DNA of 64,000 nt from Nonomuraea endophytica (lineage in GTDB: Bacteria; Actinomycetota; Actinomycetes; Streptosporangiales; Streptosporangiaceae): assembly GCF_014203235.1 (NCBI RefSeq), contig NZ_JACHIN010000023.1:69491-133490 (forward strand). The letters are read 5' to 3'. The notes under the pieces are model-generated. The model had not been told where the DNA came from and searched no databases. It saw only the letters and a program-made list of their open reading frames with translations. Shown piece by piece: positions 42,678 to 51,380 of this stretch. A program made the position numbers and the translations under genes. The number at the start of each line of letters is the position of its first letter. The stretch's first letter is position 1.

Positions 42678-43283
42678 GTGAAACCCGTAGTGCGTTCCCC
42701 GCTCCGCGACGACATCCGCCGGCAGCTGCTGGACGGCCTGATCACCGGCCGCTGGGCCCCAGGCGAGCGCATCGTCGAGCGCCGCGTGGCCGCCGACCTC
42801 GGCGTCAGCCAGGCTCCGGTACGCGAGGCGCTGCGCGAGCTGGAGTCGCTGCGCCTGATCGAGTCATCCCCCAACAAGGGCGCGCGCGTACGCCCCGTCA
42901 CCCGAGCCGACCTGCGCGAGGTCTACCAGGTGCGGGCCGGGCTTGAGGAGACCGCGGCCCGCCTGGGCGCCCCGGCGGTGGAGGCGCTGGAGGCCCACAC
43001 CGCCAGCCTCGAAGCGGCCGCGGCGACCGGCTCGCTGTCCGGTCAGGTGTCGGCCGGGATCGCCTTCCACCGGGAGATCGTCGCCGCCTCGGGCAACGCG
43101 CTGCTGCTGTCGGTGTGGGACGGCCTGGGCCTGGAGGTGTGGACGCACCTGTCGATCCGGGTGTTCCGCGCCGAACTCCACGAGAACGCCGCCGACCACC
43201 AGCCGCTCGTGGACGCCTTCCGCACGGGCGACCCCCAGGCCCCGGGCCTCCTGCGCGACCACATCCTCAGCTACGCGCCATGA
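42678..43283 (+). CDS. GntR-family regulator with FCD domain
   Basis: A 201-aa regulator. The N-terminal winged helix has LRDDIRRQLLDGLITGRWAP followed by GERIVERRVAADLGVSQAPV and REALRELESLRLI, the GntR signature. The C-terminal FCD ligand domain starts at DLREVYQVRAGLEETAARLG and includes HREIVAASGNALLL (metal- and ligand-binding His). FCD regulators bind organic acids; PdhR is one. It lies divergent from aceE, so regulation by pyruvate or a related acid is plausible. TTG 42672 is an alternative start. Its last codons lie in a 32-bp tandem repeat. Confidence 0.92.
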   Translation: MKPVVRSPLRDDIRRQLLDGLITGRWAPGERIVERRVAADLGVSQAPVREALRELESLRLIESSPNKGARVRPVTRADLREVYQVRAGLEETAARLGAPAVEALEAHTASLEAAAATGSLSGQVSAGIAFHREIVAASGNALLLSVWDGLGLEVWTHLSIRVFRAELHENAADHQPLVDAFRTGDPQAPGLLRDHILSYAP

Positions 43284-43394
43284 GGAAGCCCGGCCTCCTC
43301 AGCCACGCGCCATGAGGAAGCCCGGCCTGCTTAGCCACGCGCCCTGAACAAGCCGGGCCTCCTTAGCTAGACGCCGTGAGGAAGGCGGAGATGC
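43263..43394. repeat. 32-bp tandem repeat spanning two gene ends
   Basis: About four copies at exactly 32-base spacing (markers at 43279, 43311, 43343, 43375). Each holds CACGCGCC, TGAGGAAG and CCCGGCCT. The first copy covers the last codons and stop of the GntR gene, the last covers the final codons of the hydrolase on the other strand. Each unit can form a small hairpin (AGGA.GC/GC.TCCT), so the array may act as a bidirectional terminator. Confidence 0.8.
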
Positions 43395-44148
43395 GCGCGG
43401 ACCAGGTGCGGATGTCGGCCAGGGTGGCCGAGACGTGCAGGGTGGCGGCCGGGAGCAGGTCGGCGAGGGCCTCGGCCGTGGACAGCGGGTGGCCGTCGTC
43501 GGTCTCCCAGGCCAGGATCAGCGCGGGGTGCGTCAGCGCGGGCAGTTCCGAAGGCGCGGGCAGGTCGGAGGCGGCCAGGCCGCGCATGACCGAGGGCAGC
43601 AGATCCCAGGAGACGTCCGGCAGCGGGTAGGCGGGCCCCTGGGCGAAGATCGCGGGTGGTTCCTCACCGGCCATCAGGTCGGCGAACCCCCTCGGCCCCC
43701 GGGTCTCCAGCGCCTCGGCCGCCTCCCGGTAATGGGCGGCCACCGGCTTCCTGGTCTCCCACGCGGTCGGCGGGATGATCAGCACCAGCCGTTCGAACGC
43801 CTCCGGCCGCTTCAGCGCGGCGTGCAGCACGGTGCCCGTGCCCATGGAGGCGCCCATCCCGGTGACCGGCCCGGCGTCCACGTGGTCGATCACCGCGAGC
43901 AGGTCGTCGGCCAGGTTCGTGAAGACGTAGTCATCGGGTACGGCCCGCCCGGTCGACTTGCCGTGACCACGGGCGTCGTAACGGACCAGCCTGGCCGCCT
44001 CCGCCACCGGCTCCCACAGGAACAGCCCGTGCCGCTCCTCGCCGGCCCGGCTGGACAGGGCGCCGTGGGCGTGGACCGCGAGCGGCCCGCCCTCCTCGCC
44101 GCTCACCGCGTAGGCCAGGTCGGCTCCCTCTCGGGCGACGGTCGCCAT
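43363..44148 (-). CDS. Alpha/beta hydrolase
   Basis: A 261-aa alpha/beta-hydrolase. It contains HAHGALSSR (oxyanion region), VRYDARGHGKSTG, and the nucleophile elbow TGMGASMGTGTVLHAAL with Ser in GASMG. The acid is probably in AWETDDGHP; no clear catalytic His motif GxGH is seen near the C-terminus, where the usual segment reads LHVSATLADIRTW, so activity is uncertain. ATG 44148 is chosen since GGAGG lies five bases upstream; ATG 44151 is too close. It overlaps the MFS stop, so the two are one operon. Confidence 0.82.
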   Translation of the reverse strand: MATVAREGADLAYAVSGEEGGPLAVHAHGALSSRAGEERHGLFLWEPVAEAARLVRYDARGHGKSTGRAVPDDYVFTNLADDLLAVIDHVDAGPVTGMGASMGTGTVLHAALKRPEAFERLVLIIPPTAWETRKPVAAHYREAAEALETRGPRGFADLMAGEEPPAIFAQGPAYPLPDVSWDLLPSVMRGLAASDLPAPSELPALTHPALILAWETDDGHPLSTAEALADLLPAATLHVSATLADIRTWSARISAFLTASS

Positions 44149-45581
44149 CATTTCCTCCTCAGCATGGTGTGGATGCCCACGGCGGCGACCGTACAGATCA
44201 CCGCGATCGCCCACAACAGCAGGTGCCACGCGGCGGTGAAAGCCTCCGGCGCCGTCCCCTCCCCCGCCGCGATCCGGTTGGCCAGCGCGCCGTCGCCCAC
44301 CTCGGCCCCGACCAGGCTCACCAGTGCCGCCCCGAACACGGCGATGACCACGGCCTCGCTCCCGATCCGCATCGTGTTGACGAACCCGGCCGCCATCCCG
44401 GCCCTCTCTGGCTCGACCATGCTCATGGCCAGCCCGTCGCCCACGCCGAACGCGATCCCCACCCCGGCCCCGACCAGCAGCAACGGCCCGGCCAGTTCGC
44501 CCAGCCCGGCCCCCGGGTGCAGCACGGTCAGCCAGGCCGCCCCGATCGCGAACATCAGCACGCTGCCCGGCACCAGCACCCCGGCAGGTACGCCCCGGTT
44601 GACCAGCCATCCGCCCACCGGCGGCACGACCAGCACGGGCGCGGTGAGGGCGAGCATCCAGGTGCCCGCCTCCCGCACGCCGAGCCCGTTCGCGCCCACG
44701 AGATAGGTCGGCAGGTAGGTCAGCAGCGTCACGAACCCGAACGTGATCGCCACCGGCACCAGGCTCAGCGCCAGGAAGGCCCGGTTGCGCACGAGCGTCA
44801 GGTCCAGGATGGGATGGGCGCTACGGCGCTGCAGCACGACGAACGCGACCAGCAGCGCGGCCGCGGCCGCGACCAGCCCGAGCACCTGGACGCTGCCCCA
44901 CCCGGCCTGCGGCCCCTGCACCACGGCCACGGTGAGCAGCGCGAGCCCGCCGATGGAGGTGAGCGCCCCCGGCACGTCCACCGGCACCCGCCGCCCGGCC
45001 CGCGACTCGGCCACGAACACGGACCCGAGCAGCGACAGGCCAAGCACCACGGCGTTGGCCAGGAAGAAGGCCCGCCAGCCGAGCCCGCCGACCAGCCATC
45101 CCGCGGCGCTGGGCCCGAGGGCGAGCCCGGCTCCGGCCACGACGCCCAGCGCGGCGAAGGCCCTGGTCCTGGCGGGCCCCTCGAACAGGGTGGCCAGCAG
45201 CGCGGCGCCACCGGCCATCACGGCGGCGGCGCCGACGCCGGACAGGGCCCTGGCGGCGTCGAGCAGCCAGACGTTCTGCGCGATGCCGGCGGCCAGCGAA
45301 CCGGCCGCGAAGACCGCGGCGCCGGTGGCGAAGACGCGCCGCCTGCCGTACAGGTCGGCGAGGGAGCCGGCGACCAGCATGAACGAGGCGAAGGTGAGGT
45401 TGTAGGCGTTCATCACCCATTGCAGGGGTGCGCCGGTGGCGGTCAGGTCGGCGCCGATGCGCGGCAGGGCGACAGCCGTACCGGAGATCGACATGGGGAC
45501 GACGAGGAAGCCGAGCAGCACGACGGCGGCGGCTGCCAGGGGCCGGGCCGTGACGGCGCGGACGGGAGCGAGGACGGTCAC
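44148..45581 (-). CDS. MFS transporter, DHA2-like (EmrB/QacA)
   Basis: A 477-aa antiporter with 14 helices. It has a first helix AAAVVLLGFLVVPMSISGTA, motif A SLADLYGRRRVFATGAAVFA, and a helix-5 segment GVVAGAGLALGPSAAGWLVG. GTG 45581 follows GGAGA; the frame continues open to 45641 across the promoter. It is divergent from a TetR gene and coupled to the alpha/beta hydrolase, a common layout for efflux under TetR control. Confidence 0.92.
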   Translation of the reverse strand: MTVLAPVRAVTARPLAAAAVVLLGFLVVPMSISGTAVALPRIGADLTATGAPLQWVMNAYNLTFASFMLVAGSLADLYGRRRVFATGAAVFAAGSLAAGIAQNVWLLDAARALSGVGAAAVMAGGAALLATLFEGPARTRAFAALGVVAGAGLALGPSAAGWLVGGLGWRAFFLANAVVLGLSLLGSVFVAESRAGRRVPVDVPGALTSIGGLALLTVAVVQGPQAGWGSVQVLGLVAAAAALLVAFVVLQRRSAHPILDLTLVRNRAFLALSLVPVAITFGFVTLLTYLPTYLVGANGLGVREAGTWMLALTAPVLVVPPVGGWLVNRGVPAGVLVPGSVLMFAIGAAWLTVLHPGAGLGELAGPLLLVGAGVGIAFGVGDGLAMSMVEPERAGMAAGFVNTMRIGSEAVVIAVFGAALVSLVGAEVGDGALANRIAAGEGTAPEAFTAAWHLLLWAIAVICTVAAVGIHTMLRRK

Positions 45582-45594
45582 ACGATCTCCTTCG

Positions 45595-45622
45595 AAATTG
45601 CCACTCCGAGGAAAGTGCCACT
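45595..45622. promoter_or_regulatory. Direct repeats ahead of MFS gene, possible TetR sites
   Basis: AAATTGCCACT (45595-45605) and AAAGTGCCACT (45612-45622) are direct repeats 17 bases apart; AGTGCCACT in the second is an odd palindrome. A TTGACA -35 for the MFS gene lies at 45636-45641 on the minus strand, so the repeats cover its -10 and transcript start. Confidence 0.5.
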
Positions 45623-45654
45623 GAGGGGCATTCGCTGTCAAACGGCATACGCGT

Positions 45655-45660
45655 TAGGGT
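45655..45660 (+). promoter_or_regulatory. -10-like box of the TetR gene, leaderless
   Basis: TAGGGT is followed by six bases and ATG 45667, with no ribosome binding site between. Confidence 0.4.
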
Positions 45661-45666
45661 TGCGCC

Positions 45667-46281
45667 ATGGACCTTCGGGAGCTGCCCCTGCGCGAGCGCA
45701 AGAAGGCCCGCACCCGGCAGGCGCTGGCCGAGACGGCGCTGCGCCTGTTCACGGAGAAGGGCTTCGAGGCGACCACGCTCGACGAGCTGGTCGACGCCGT
45801 GGAGGTGTCCAAACGCACGTTCTTCCGCACGTTCCCCTCCAAGGAGGACGTGGCGCTGGCCACCGACAACGAGCTGTGGTCGGTCTTCCTCGCCGAGGTG
45901 GCCGTGATGGAGATCCGCGGGCCGGTCACCGCGGCGTTCCTGACCGCGGTGCGGACCGCGCTCGGCCGCATGGACGACGGCTGGGCCGAGCGGTTCCTGG
46001 CCACCCGGGCGCTGTGCGCGCGGGTGCCCGCCGTCGAGGCGCACAGCCTGCGCTACTGCAACGACACCACCCGCGCGGCGGTGGAACGGCTGGCCGCCCG
46101 CCTGGGCCGTGACCGGGGCGACGTCAGCCTCAGCCTGGCCGTGGAGATCTCCATCGCCGCCTGGCGCCACGCCGCCCTGACCTGGACCGACGACGGCGGC
46201 GAGGGCGGCCTGCCCGGTCTTCTCGACCGCCTCGACCACGCCTTCGCCGCCATCCCCTCAGCGGTGACGGTCTCCGCCTGA
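45667..46281 (+). CDS. TetR/AcrR family regulator
   Basis: A 204-aa regulator with the TetR N-terminal HTH: RKKARTRQALAETALRLFTE followed by KGFEATTLDELVDAVEVSKR and TFFRTFPSKEDV. The C-terminal ligand domain is helical (EISIAAWRHAALTWTDDGGE). It is divergent from the DHA2 exporter with short shared promoter DNA, so it probably represses that gene and itself. Confidence 0.93.
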   Translation: MDLRELPLRERKKARTRQALAETALRLFTEKGFEATTLDELVDAVEVSKRTFFRTFPSKEDVALATDNELWSVFLAEVAVMEIRGPVTAAFLTAVRTALGRMDDGWAERFLATRALCARVPAVEAHSLRYCNDTTRAAVERLAARLGRDRGDVSLSLAVEISIAAWRHAALTWTDDGGEGGLPGLLDRLDHAFAAIPSAVTVSA

Positions 46282-46286
46282 CCAAA

Positions 46287-46329
46287 GCACCGCACCGCAC
46301 TGACCGCACCGCACCGCACCGCACTGACC
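46287..46329. repeat. Short GCACC pentamer repeat
   Basis: GCACC units arranged as two blocks, each ending GCACTGACC (46287-46305 and 46306-46329), between the TetR stop and the F420-type PPOX gene. Confidence 0.7.
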
Positions 46330-46353
46330 GCATCGACGAAAGGCCCGCGTCCC

Positions 46354-46818
46354 ATGCCCCGCACGATCGCCACCGCGACCCGCGTCGACCTGCCCGAGCT
46401 GCTGGAGTTCTTGCGCCCGCGCCACCACGGGCTGCTGTCCACCGCCCGCGCGTCCGGCCGCCCCCAGCTCTCGCCGGTCGCCTGCGGCGTGGACGAGTCC
46501 GGGCGGATCGTGGTGTCCACCTACCCGGACCGCGCCAAGGCGCACAACGCCCGGCGCGACGAGCAGGTGTCGATCTGCGTGCTGTCCGACGACTGGAACG
46601 GCCCGTACGTGCAGGTCGACGGCCGCGCCGAGGTGCTGGACATGCCGGCGGCCGAGGACGCTCTGGTGGAGTACTTCCGGTGCATCGCCGGCGAGCACCC
46701 GGACTGGCAGGAGTACCGCGAGGCCATGCGCCAGCAGGACAAGTCGCTGATCCGGATCACCATCGACTCCTGGGGCCCGATCGCCACCGGCGGGTTCCCC
46801 GCGCGACTGGCGGACTGA
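46354..46818 (+). CDS. PPOX class F420-dependent oxidoreductase
   Basis: A 154-aa split-barrel protein resembling Rv1155-type F420-binding enzymes. It shows RPRHHGLLSTARASGRPQLS near the N-terminus, VVSTYPDRAKAHNARRDEQV (cofactor contacts) and GPYVQVDGRAEVLD. Such enzymes reduce small molecules with F420H2, in keeping with an actinobacterial host. GAAAGG lies upstream of ATG 46354. It is 72 bases after the TetR gene and 19 bases before the AfsR-like gene. Confidence 0.88.
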   Translation: MPRTIATATRVDLPELLEFLRPRHHGLLSTARASGRPQLSPVACGVDESGRIVVSTYPDRAKAHNARRDEQVSICVLSDDWNGPYVQVDGRAEVLDMPAAEDALVEYFRCIAGEHPDWQEYREAMRQQDKSLIRITIDSWGPIATGGFPARLAD

Positions 46819-46837
46819 CATCGGGGATGCTGGAGGG

Positions 46838-49609
46838 GTGGCGGAAGGCATCTTCATCCGGCTGCTCGGATCGGTGAGCGCGCGGGACGGCTCGCGCGCG
46901 GTCGAGCTCGGGCCGCCGCGCAGGCAGGCCGTGCTGGCGATGCTGGCCGCCCGCGCGGGCACGCCGGTCACGCTGGACGGGCTGGTCGACGGGGTGTGGG
47001 GCGAGCGTGCGCCGCGCAGTGCCGTGCAGAACGTCCACACCTACATCGCCGGGCTACGGCGGGCGCTGGAGCCCGAGCGGTCGCCGCGCGCCCCGGCCGG
47101 GCTGCTGAGAGGCGTGCGCGGCGGCTACCTGCTGGCCTTAGACAGCTCCTGCGTCGACTCCCTGGTCTTCGCCGACCGCGTCGAACGGGCCCGCTCCTTA
47201 CCCGCGGACCAGGCGCTGGCCCACCTGGAGGAGGCGCTCGGGCTGTGGCGGGGTCCGGCGCTGTTCGGCCTGCCGGGACCGTTCGCGGAGGTCGAGGGGC
47301 AGCGGCTGGAGGAGCTCCGGCTGAGCGCCGTCGAGGAAAGGGCGGCGCTGCTGCTCGACGCGGGCCGCGACGCCGACGCGCTGGACGGCCTTGAGCAGGT
47401 GGCGCGCGCCCATCCGCTGCGCGAGCGGCTGTGGGAGCTGCTGGTACGCGCCCAGGCCGCCGGCGGCCGCCGGGCGGAGGCGGCCAGATCCTTCGAGCAG
47501 GCCCGCCACAACCTGGCCGAGGAGCTGGGCGTGCACCCGGGGCAGGGGTTGCGCGAGGCTTTGGCGGGGCTGCGGCAGGCCGGTGACCGCCGCGCGCCGC
47601 AGCAGTTGCCACGCGACCTGCGCGCCTTCGTGGGCCGCGAGGCCGAGACGGCGGAGCTGTGCTCGCTGCTGGCGCCGCCGGGCGGCACGTCGCCGGCGTC
47701 CGTGGTGGCCGTCACGGGCGTGGCGGGGGCGGGCAAGTCCGCGCTCGCCGTCCACGTGGCCCACCTGCTGCACACCCGTTTCCCCGACGGCCGGCTGTTC
47801 ACCAACCTGCGCGGCGCCACGCCCGGGGTCCGGGCGGTGAGCCCGCTGGAGGCGCTGGGCCGGTTCTTACGCGCGCTGGGCGTGGCGGCCGAGGACGTCC
47901 CGGTCGACCTGGACGAGGCCATCGCCCTGTGGCACAGCCGCCTGGACGGCCGGCGGCTGCTCATCGTGCTCGACGACGCCAAGGACCCGGCCCAGGTACG
48001 CCCGCTGCTGTCGGTGCCGGCGGGCAACGCCGTACTCCTGACCAGCAGAGAGTCCTTCTCCTGCGTCGACGACTGCGCGCAGGTGAGCCTGGCGACGCTG
48101 CCGGAGCCGGAGGGCGCGGCGATGCTGGCCGAGCTGGTGGGCGGCGAGCGGGTGCGGGCCGAGCCGCGGGCGGGCCGGCGGCTGGTCGAGCTGTGCGGCG
48201 GGCTGCCGCTGGCGATCAGAGTCGCGGCCGCAAGGCTGCTGGACGACCCGCACGCCGGCCTGGCCAGGCACGTCGCGCTGCTGGAGGACGAGCACTCCCG
48301 GCTGGAGGAGCTGCAGGCGGGCGACATCGCGGTGCGCTCCAGCCTGATGGGCAGCTGGAGCGCGCTGGCCGGCAGCGAGCACGAGCGCGACCGGCAGGCC
48401 GCCGCCGCCCTCGCCGCCCTGGGACTGCTCGACGTGGCCGAGATGTCGCCGCAGGTGGTGGCCGCGCTCATGGGCACCGAGGTCGCGGTCGCCGAGCGGG
48501 CGCTCAACCGGCTGGCCGCGGCGCATCTGATCGACCGCGTGCGCTCCGGCCGCTACCACCTGCACGACCTCGTACGGCTGTTCGCCCGCGAGATAGCCCC
48601 GGAAGGCCGCCGCGAACCACTGCTCAGAGCCCTGGGCTTCTACGCCGCCACGGCCCGCGCCGCCACGGTCCTGCGCGACCCGCACCGGGTGCAGCCCGCC
48701 GGCCCGCCGGTCACCGCCGAGCCGCAGCACTTCGCCGACCGGGACGAGGCGTGCGCGTGGCTCGTCGCCGAGGATCCGAACCTGGTCGCGGCGGCGTGGC
48801 AGGCGATGGGCGAGCCCGACGACGAGATCGCCGCGCTGGGCGTCGCCGTGACGTTCGCGCTGCTGTGGCACCAGATCGACGCGTGCGCCATGGCCGACAT
48901 GCGGCGGCTCAACGAGCGCGCCCTGGTCGTGTCCCGGCGGCTGGGCCAGGACCGGCTGATCCTGGAGTGCCACAACCACCTGGGCCACACGGCCAACTGC
49001 TACCACCGCACGCCTGAGGCCATCTGGCACTACGAGCAGCAGCTCGACCTGGCCAGGCGGCTGGCGGACCCGTTCTGCGAGCAGCGCGCCCTGGGCAACA
49101 TGGCCTCCACCCAGCACACCGGCGGCCTGTTCGCGCAGGCACTCGACTCAGCCCTGGCCCAGCTGGCGCTCGCCCGCAGGGAGGGGTTCGCCGTCGGGGA
49201 GCGTTTCGCGCTGTTCATCGCCGGTTCCGCCTACCGCGGCCTGGGCCGCTCGGCCGAGGCGCGGGACCTGCTGACGCGGGCGTTCGACCTGGCCGTCGAG
49301 GCGGGCGACGACTTCCAGGTCCTGTCGACCGGCCGCGAGCTCGCCGAGCTCTACCTGGACCTGTACGACTTCGACGAGGCGCTGGAACGGCTGACGCGCA
49401 CCCACGCGCTGGCCGTCGCGCTCAACAGCAAGAAGTGCACGATCGCCTGCCTGATGGCCCTGGCCACGGCCTACCGGCGGCTCGGCGACCCGTCCAAGGC
49501 CCACGCCCACCTGACCGAGGCCGCCGCCCTCATCGAGGAGACCGGCGACGCCTATCACCTCGAACGCCTCCACCAGGAGGAACGGGCGGTCCGCCTTGAT
49601 CTCAACTGA
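46838..49609 (+). CDS. AfsR/SARP-type regulator with BTAD, NB-ARC and TPR
   Basis: A 923-aa transcription regulator. Residues 1-100 form an OmpR-like winged helix (RLLGSVSARDGSRAVELGPP); 105-250 the BTAD helical domain; 260-550 an NB-ARC/STAND ATPase with Walker A GVAGAGKS (294-301) and Walker B RLLIVLDDAKDP; 720-920 TPR repeats (LGRSAEARDLLTRAFDLAVE). This is the AfsR build, linked to secondary metabolism or development. No biosynthetic cluster is adjacent. GTG 46838 has GGAGG only one base ahead, so the start is uncertain or leaderless. Confidence 0.94.
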   Translation: MAEGIFIRLLGSVSARDGSRAVELGPPRRQAVLAMLAARAGTPVTLDGLVDGVWGERAPRSAVQNVHTYIAGLRRALEPERSPRAPAGLLRGVRGGYLLALDSSCVDSLVFADRVERARSLPADQALAHLEEALGLWRGPALFGLPGPFAEVEGQRLEELRLSAVEERAALLLDAGRDADALDGLEQVARAHPLRERLWELLVRAQAAGGRRAEAARSFEQARHNLAEELGVHPGQGLREALAGLRQAGDRRAPQQLPRDLRAFVGREAETAELCSLLAPPGGTSPASVVAVTGVAGAGKSALAVHVAHLLHTRFPDGRLFTNLRGATPGVRAVSPLEALGRFLRALGVAAEDVPVDLDEAIALWHSRLDGRRLLIVLDDAKDPAQVRPLLSVPAGNAVLLTSRESFSCVDDCAQVSLATLPEPEGAAMLAELVGGERVRAEPRAGRRLVELCGGLPLAIRVAAARLLDDPHAGLARHVALLEDEHSRLEELQAGDIAVRSSLMGSWSALAGSEHERDRQAAAALAALGLLDVAEMSPQVVAALMGTEVAVAERALNRLAAAHLIDRVRSGRYHLHDLVRLFAREIAPEGRREPLLRALGFYAATARAATVLRDPHRVQPAGPPVTAEPQHFADRDEACAWLVAEDPNLVAAAWQAMGEPDDEIAALGVAVTFALLWHQIDACAMADMRRLNERALVVSRRLGQDRLILECHNHLGHTANCYHRTPEAIWHYEQQLDLARRLADPFCEQRALGNMASTQHTGGLFAQALDSALAQLALARREGFAVGERFALFIAGSAYRGLGRSAEARDLLTRAFDLAVEAGDDFQVLSTGRELAELYLDLYDFDEALERLTRTHALAVALNSKKCTIACLMALATAYRRLGDPSKAHAHLTEAAALIEETGDAYHLERLHQEERAVRLDLN

Positions 49610-49616
49610 GGTTGAG
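49601..49616. promoter_or_regulatory. Inverted repeat CTCAAC-N4-GTTGAG over a candidate promoter
   Basis: The arms flank the AfsR-like stop codon. A TTGATC (49596-49601) and TACGGT (49621-49626) pair, 19 apart, would place the repeat in the promoter spacer of the following MFS gene, whose GTG is seven bases after TACGGT. Confidence 0.4.
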
Positions 49617-49632
49617 GTTCTACGGTGGGGGT

Positions 49633-51027
49633 GTGAGACGTGGACGAATGCTCGCCGTGCTGCTCGTGGCCTGGTTCATGGCGCAGTTCGACTTCTTCGT
49701 GGTCAACGTGGCAGCGCCGGCCTTCGAGCGGGAACTGGGCGCGAGCCAGGCGCAGCTTGAGCTGATCGTGGGCGGCTACGCGTTCACGTTCGCCGCCGGG
49801 ATGATCACCGGCGGCCGGCTGGGCGACCGCTACGGCTACCGCAGGATGTTCGTCATCGGGATGACCGCGTTCACCCTCGCCTCGGTCCTGTGCGGGCTGG
49901 CGCTCGACCCGGCCCAGCTCATCGCCGCCCGGCTCCTGCAAGGGCTGGCCGGCGCGATCATGGTGCCGCAGGTGCTGGCGATGGTCCCGGTGATCTTCGA
50001 GCCGCGCGAGCGTCCCAAGGCCGTCGGCTGGTACGGCCTCGCGGGCGGCGTCGGCGCGATCGCCGGGCAGGTGCTCGGCGGGCTGCTGCTCACCGCCGAC
50101 GTCCTGGGCCTGGGATGGCGGATCGTCTTCCTGCTCAACCTGCCGATCGGCGTGGTCACGGTCGTCCTGGCCGCCCGCCTGCTGCCGAAGGCCGACTCGG
50201 GCGGGTACTCGCGGCTGGACCTGCGTGGGGCCGCCGGGCTGGCGATCGGGCTGGCGTTGGTGCTGGTGCCGCTCGGGCTCGGGCACAGTCTGGGCTGGCC
50301 GGTGTGGGCGTGGGTGTGCATGGCCGCCGCCGTACCGGTGCTGGCGCTGACCGGGCGCTGGCAGCGGGTGCTGGCCGCGCGCGGCGGTCAGCCCGTGCTG
50401 GACCTGGCGTTGCTGAAGGTGCGCTCCTACGTCGCCGGGGTCGGCGCGGTCACCGCCTTCACCGCCTACTTCGTGTCGTTCATGTTCACGCTGACGCTGC
50501 TGCTCCAGGGCGGGTTCGGGCTGGACGCGTTCCACGCGGGGCTGGCGTTCGCGCCGATGGGGCTGATGTTCTCGATCACCTCGCTGCTCGGCAGCCGCCT
50601 GGTCCGCCGGTACGGCCCGCGGGTCGTCGTGGCCGGCGGCTGCGTCACCGCGGCCGGGCTGATCGCGATGCTCTTCGTGGAAGGGGTGCCGTGGACCATC
50701 GCGGCGCTCATGGTGGTCGGCACCGGCAACGGGCTGGTGCTGCCGCAGCTGATCGGCACCGCGCTGGTCGAGGTGGAGCCGGGGCAGGCGGGCATCGCCT
50801 CGGGCTTCCTGACGACGGCGCAGCAGTTCGCCGGGGCCGGCGGGGTCGCGGTGATCGGGGCGGTGTTCTTCGCGGCTGCCGCGGGACCGGGCGGCTATCC
50901 GGGGGGCATGCGCTGGTCGGCCGCGATCGATCTCGTGCTGATCCTGGTCGTGGTCGCCGTGGTCGCCTACAACAGCCGCCGGGCGCTCACCCGAGCTGAG
51001 CTTCCAGTCCCTTCACGTCGGACATGA
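49633..51027 (+). CDS. MFS transporter, DHA2-like
   Basis: A 464-aa antiporter with 14 helices. Helix 1 reads LAVLLVAWFMAQFDFFVVNV, motif A GGRLGDRYGYRRMFVIGMTA and the helix-5 segment GLAGGVGAIAGQVLGG. GTG 49633 is preferred; the frame extends to 49612 over the preceding stop region. It lies just downstream of the AfsR-like gene and could be its target. Its last 41 bases overlap the SnoaL-like gene on the other strand. Confidence 0.92.
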   Translation: MRRGRMLAVLLVAWFMAQFDFFVVNVAAPAFERELGASQAQLELIVGGYAFTFAAGMITGGRLGDRYGYRRMFVIGMTAFTLASVLCGLALDPAQLIAARLLQGLAGAIMVPQVLAMVPVIFEPRERPKAVGWYGLAGGVGAIAGQVLGGLLLTADVLGLGWRIVFLLNLPIGVVTVVLAARLLPKADSGGYSRLDLRGAAGLAIGLALVLVPLGLGHSLGWPVWAWVCMAAAVPVLALTGRWQRVLAARGGQPVLDLALLKVRSYVAGVGAVTAFTAYFVSFMFTLTLLLQGGFGLDAFHAGLAFAPMGLMFSITSLLGSRLVRRYGPRVVVAGGCVTAAGLIAMLFVEGVPWTIAALMVVGTGNGLVLPQLIGTALVEVEPGQAGIASGFLTTAQQFAGAGGVAVIGAVFFAAAAGPGGYPGGMRWSAAIDLVLILVVVAVVAYNSRRALTRAELPVPSRRT

Positions 51028-51367
51028 CCCAGTACTCGGCGAATCGGCCGCCTTCGGCGCGCAGGATGTCGTGGCCGCTGAAGGCGACCGGCCTGCCCTG
51101 GTAGTCGCCGCTGAACGTCCAGCGGGCGGCCACGAGGTCGCCGGTGACGATCGGGCCCACGTCGAGCGTGACCTTCACTCCGGTGAAGGGCTCGTGCCCC
51201 TGCTTCAGCACCTCGATCAGCTCGTCGGGGCCCCTCACGTCCATGCCGGGCCAGTGGCCGACGAAGTCGTCCGTGACGAGTTCCCGGGCGAGTCCGAAGT
51301 CGCCGTTCCACATCTCCAGGAGCCAACGTTCGTACAGGTTAGTGACCATATCCAGCGACGTACCCAC
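50987..51367 (-). CDS. SnoaL/NTF2-like protein
   Basis: A protein of about 126 aa with the SnoaL-like ester-cyclase/NTF2 fold: LYERWLLEMWNGDFGLAREL, DFVGHWPGMDVRGPDELIEV, GDLVAARWTFSGDYQGRPVA and the final FAEYWVMSDVKGL. Members bind small hydrophobic molecules; the substrate is unknown. GTG 51367 has AAGGG eight bases ahead; an ATG at 51382 would overlap the start of the amidohydrolase gene on the other strand. The 3' end overlaps the MFS gene by 41 bases. Confidence 0.85.
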   Translation of the reverse strand: MGTSLDMVTNLYERWLLEMWNGDFGLARELVTDDFVGHWPGMDVRGPDELIEVLKQGHEPFTGVKVTLDVGPIVTGDLVAARWTFSGDYQGRPVAFSGHDILRAEGGRFAEYWVMSDVKGLEAQLG

Positions 51368-51373
51368 TAGGTT
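51368..51373 (+). promoter_or_regulatory. -10-like box of the amidohydrolase, leaderless
   Basis: TAGGTT is followed by seven bases and ATG 51381, with no ribosome binding site. TGACCA at 51343-51348 could be a -35 at long spacing. Confidence 0.4.
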
Positions 51374-51380
51374 GCCCTTC

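Noticed and set aside
43263..43394. CRISPR-like repeat
   Set aside because: The 32-bp units abut without unique spacers and include gene ends.
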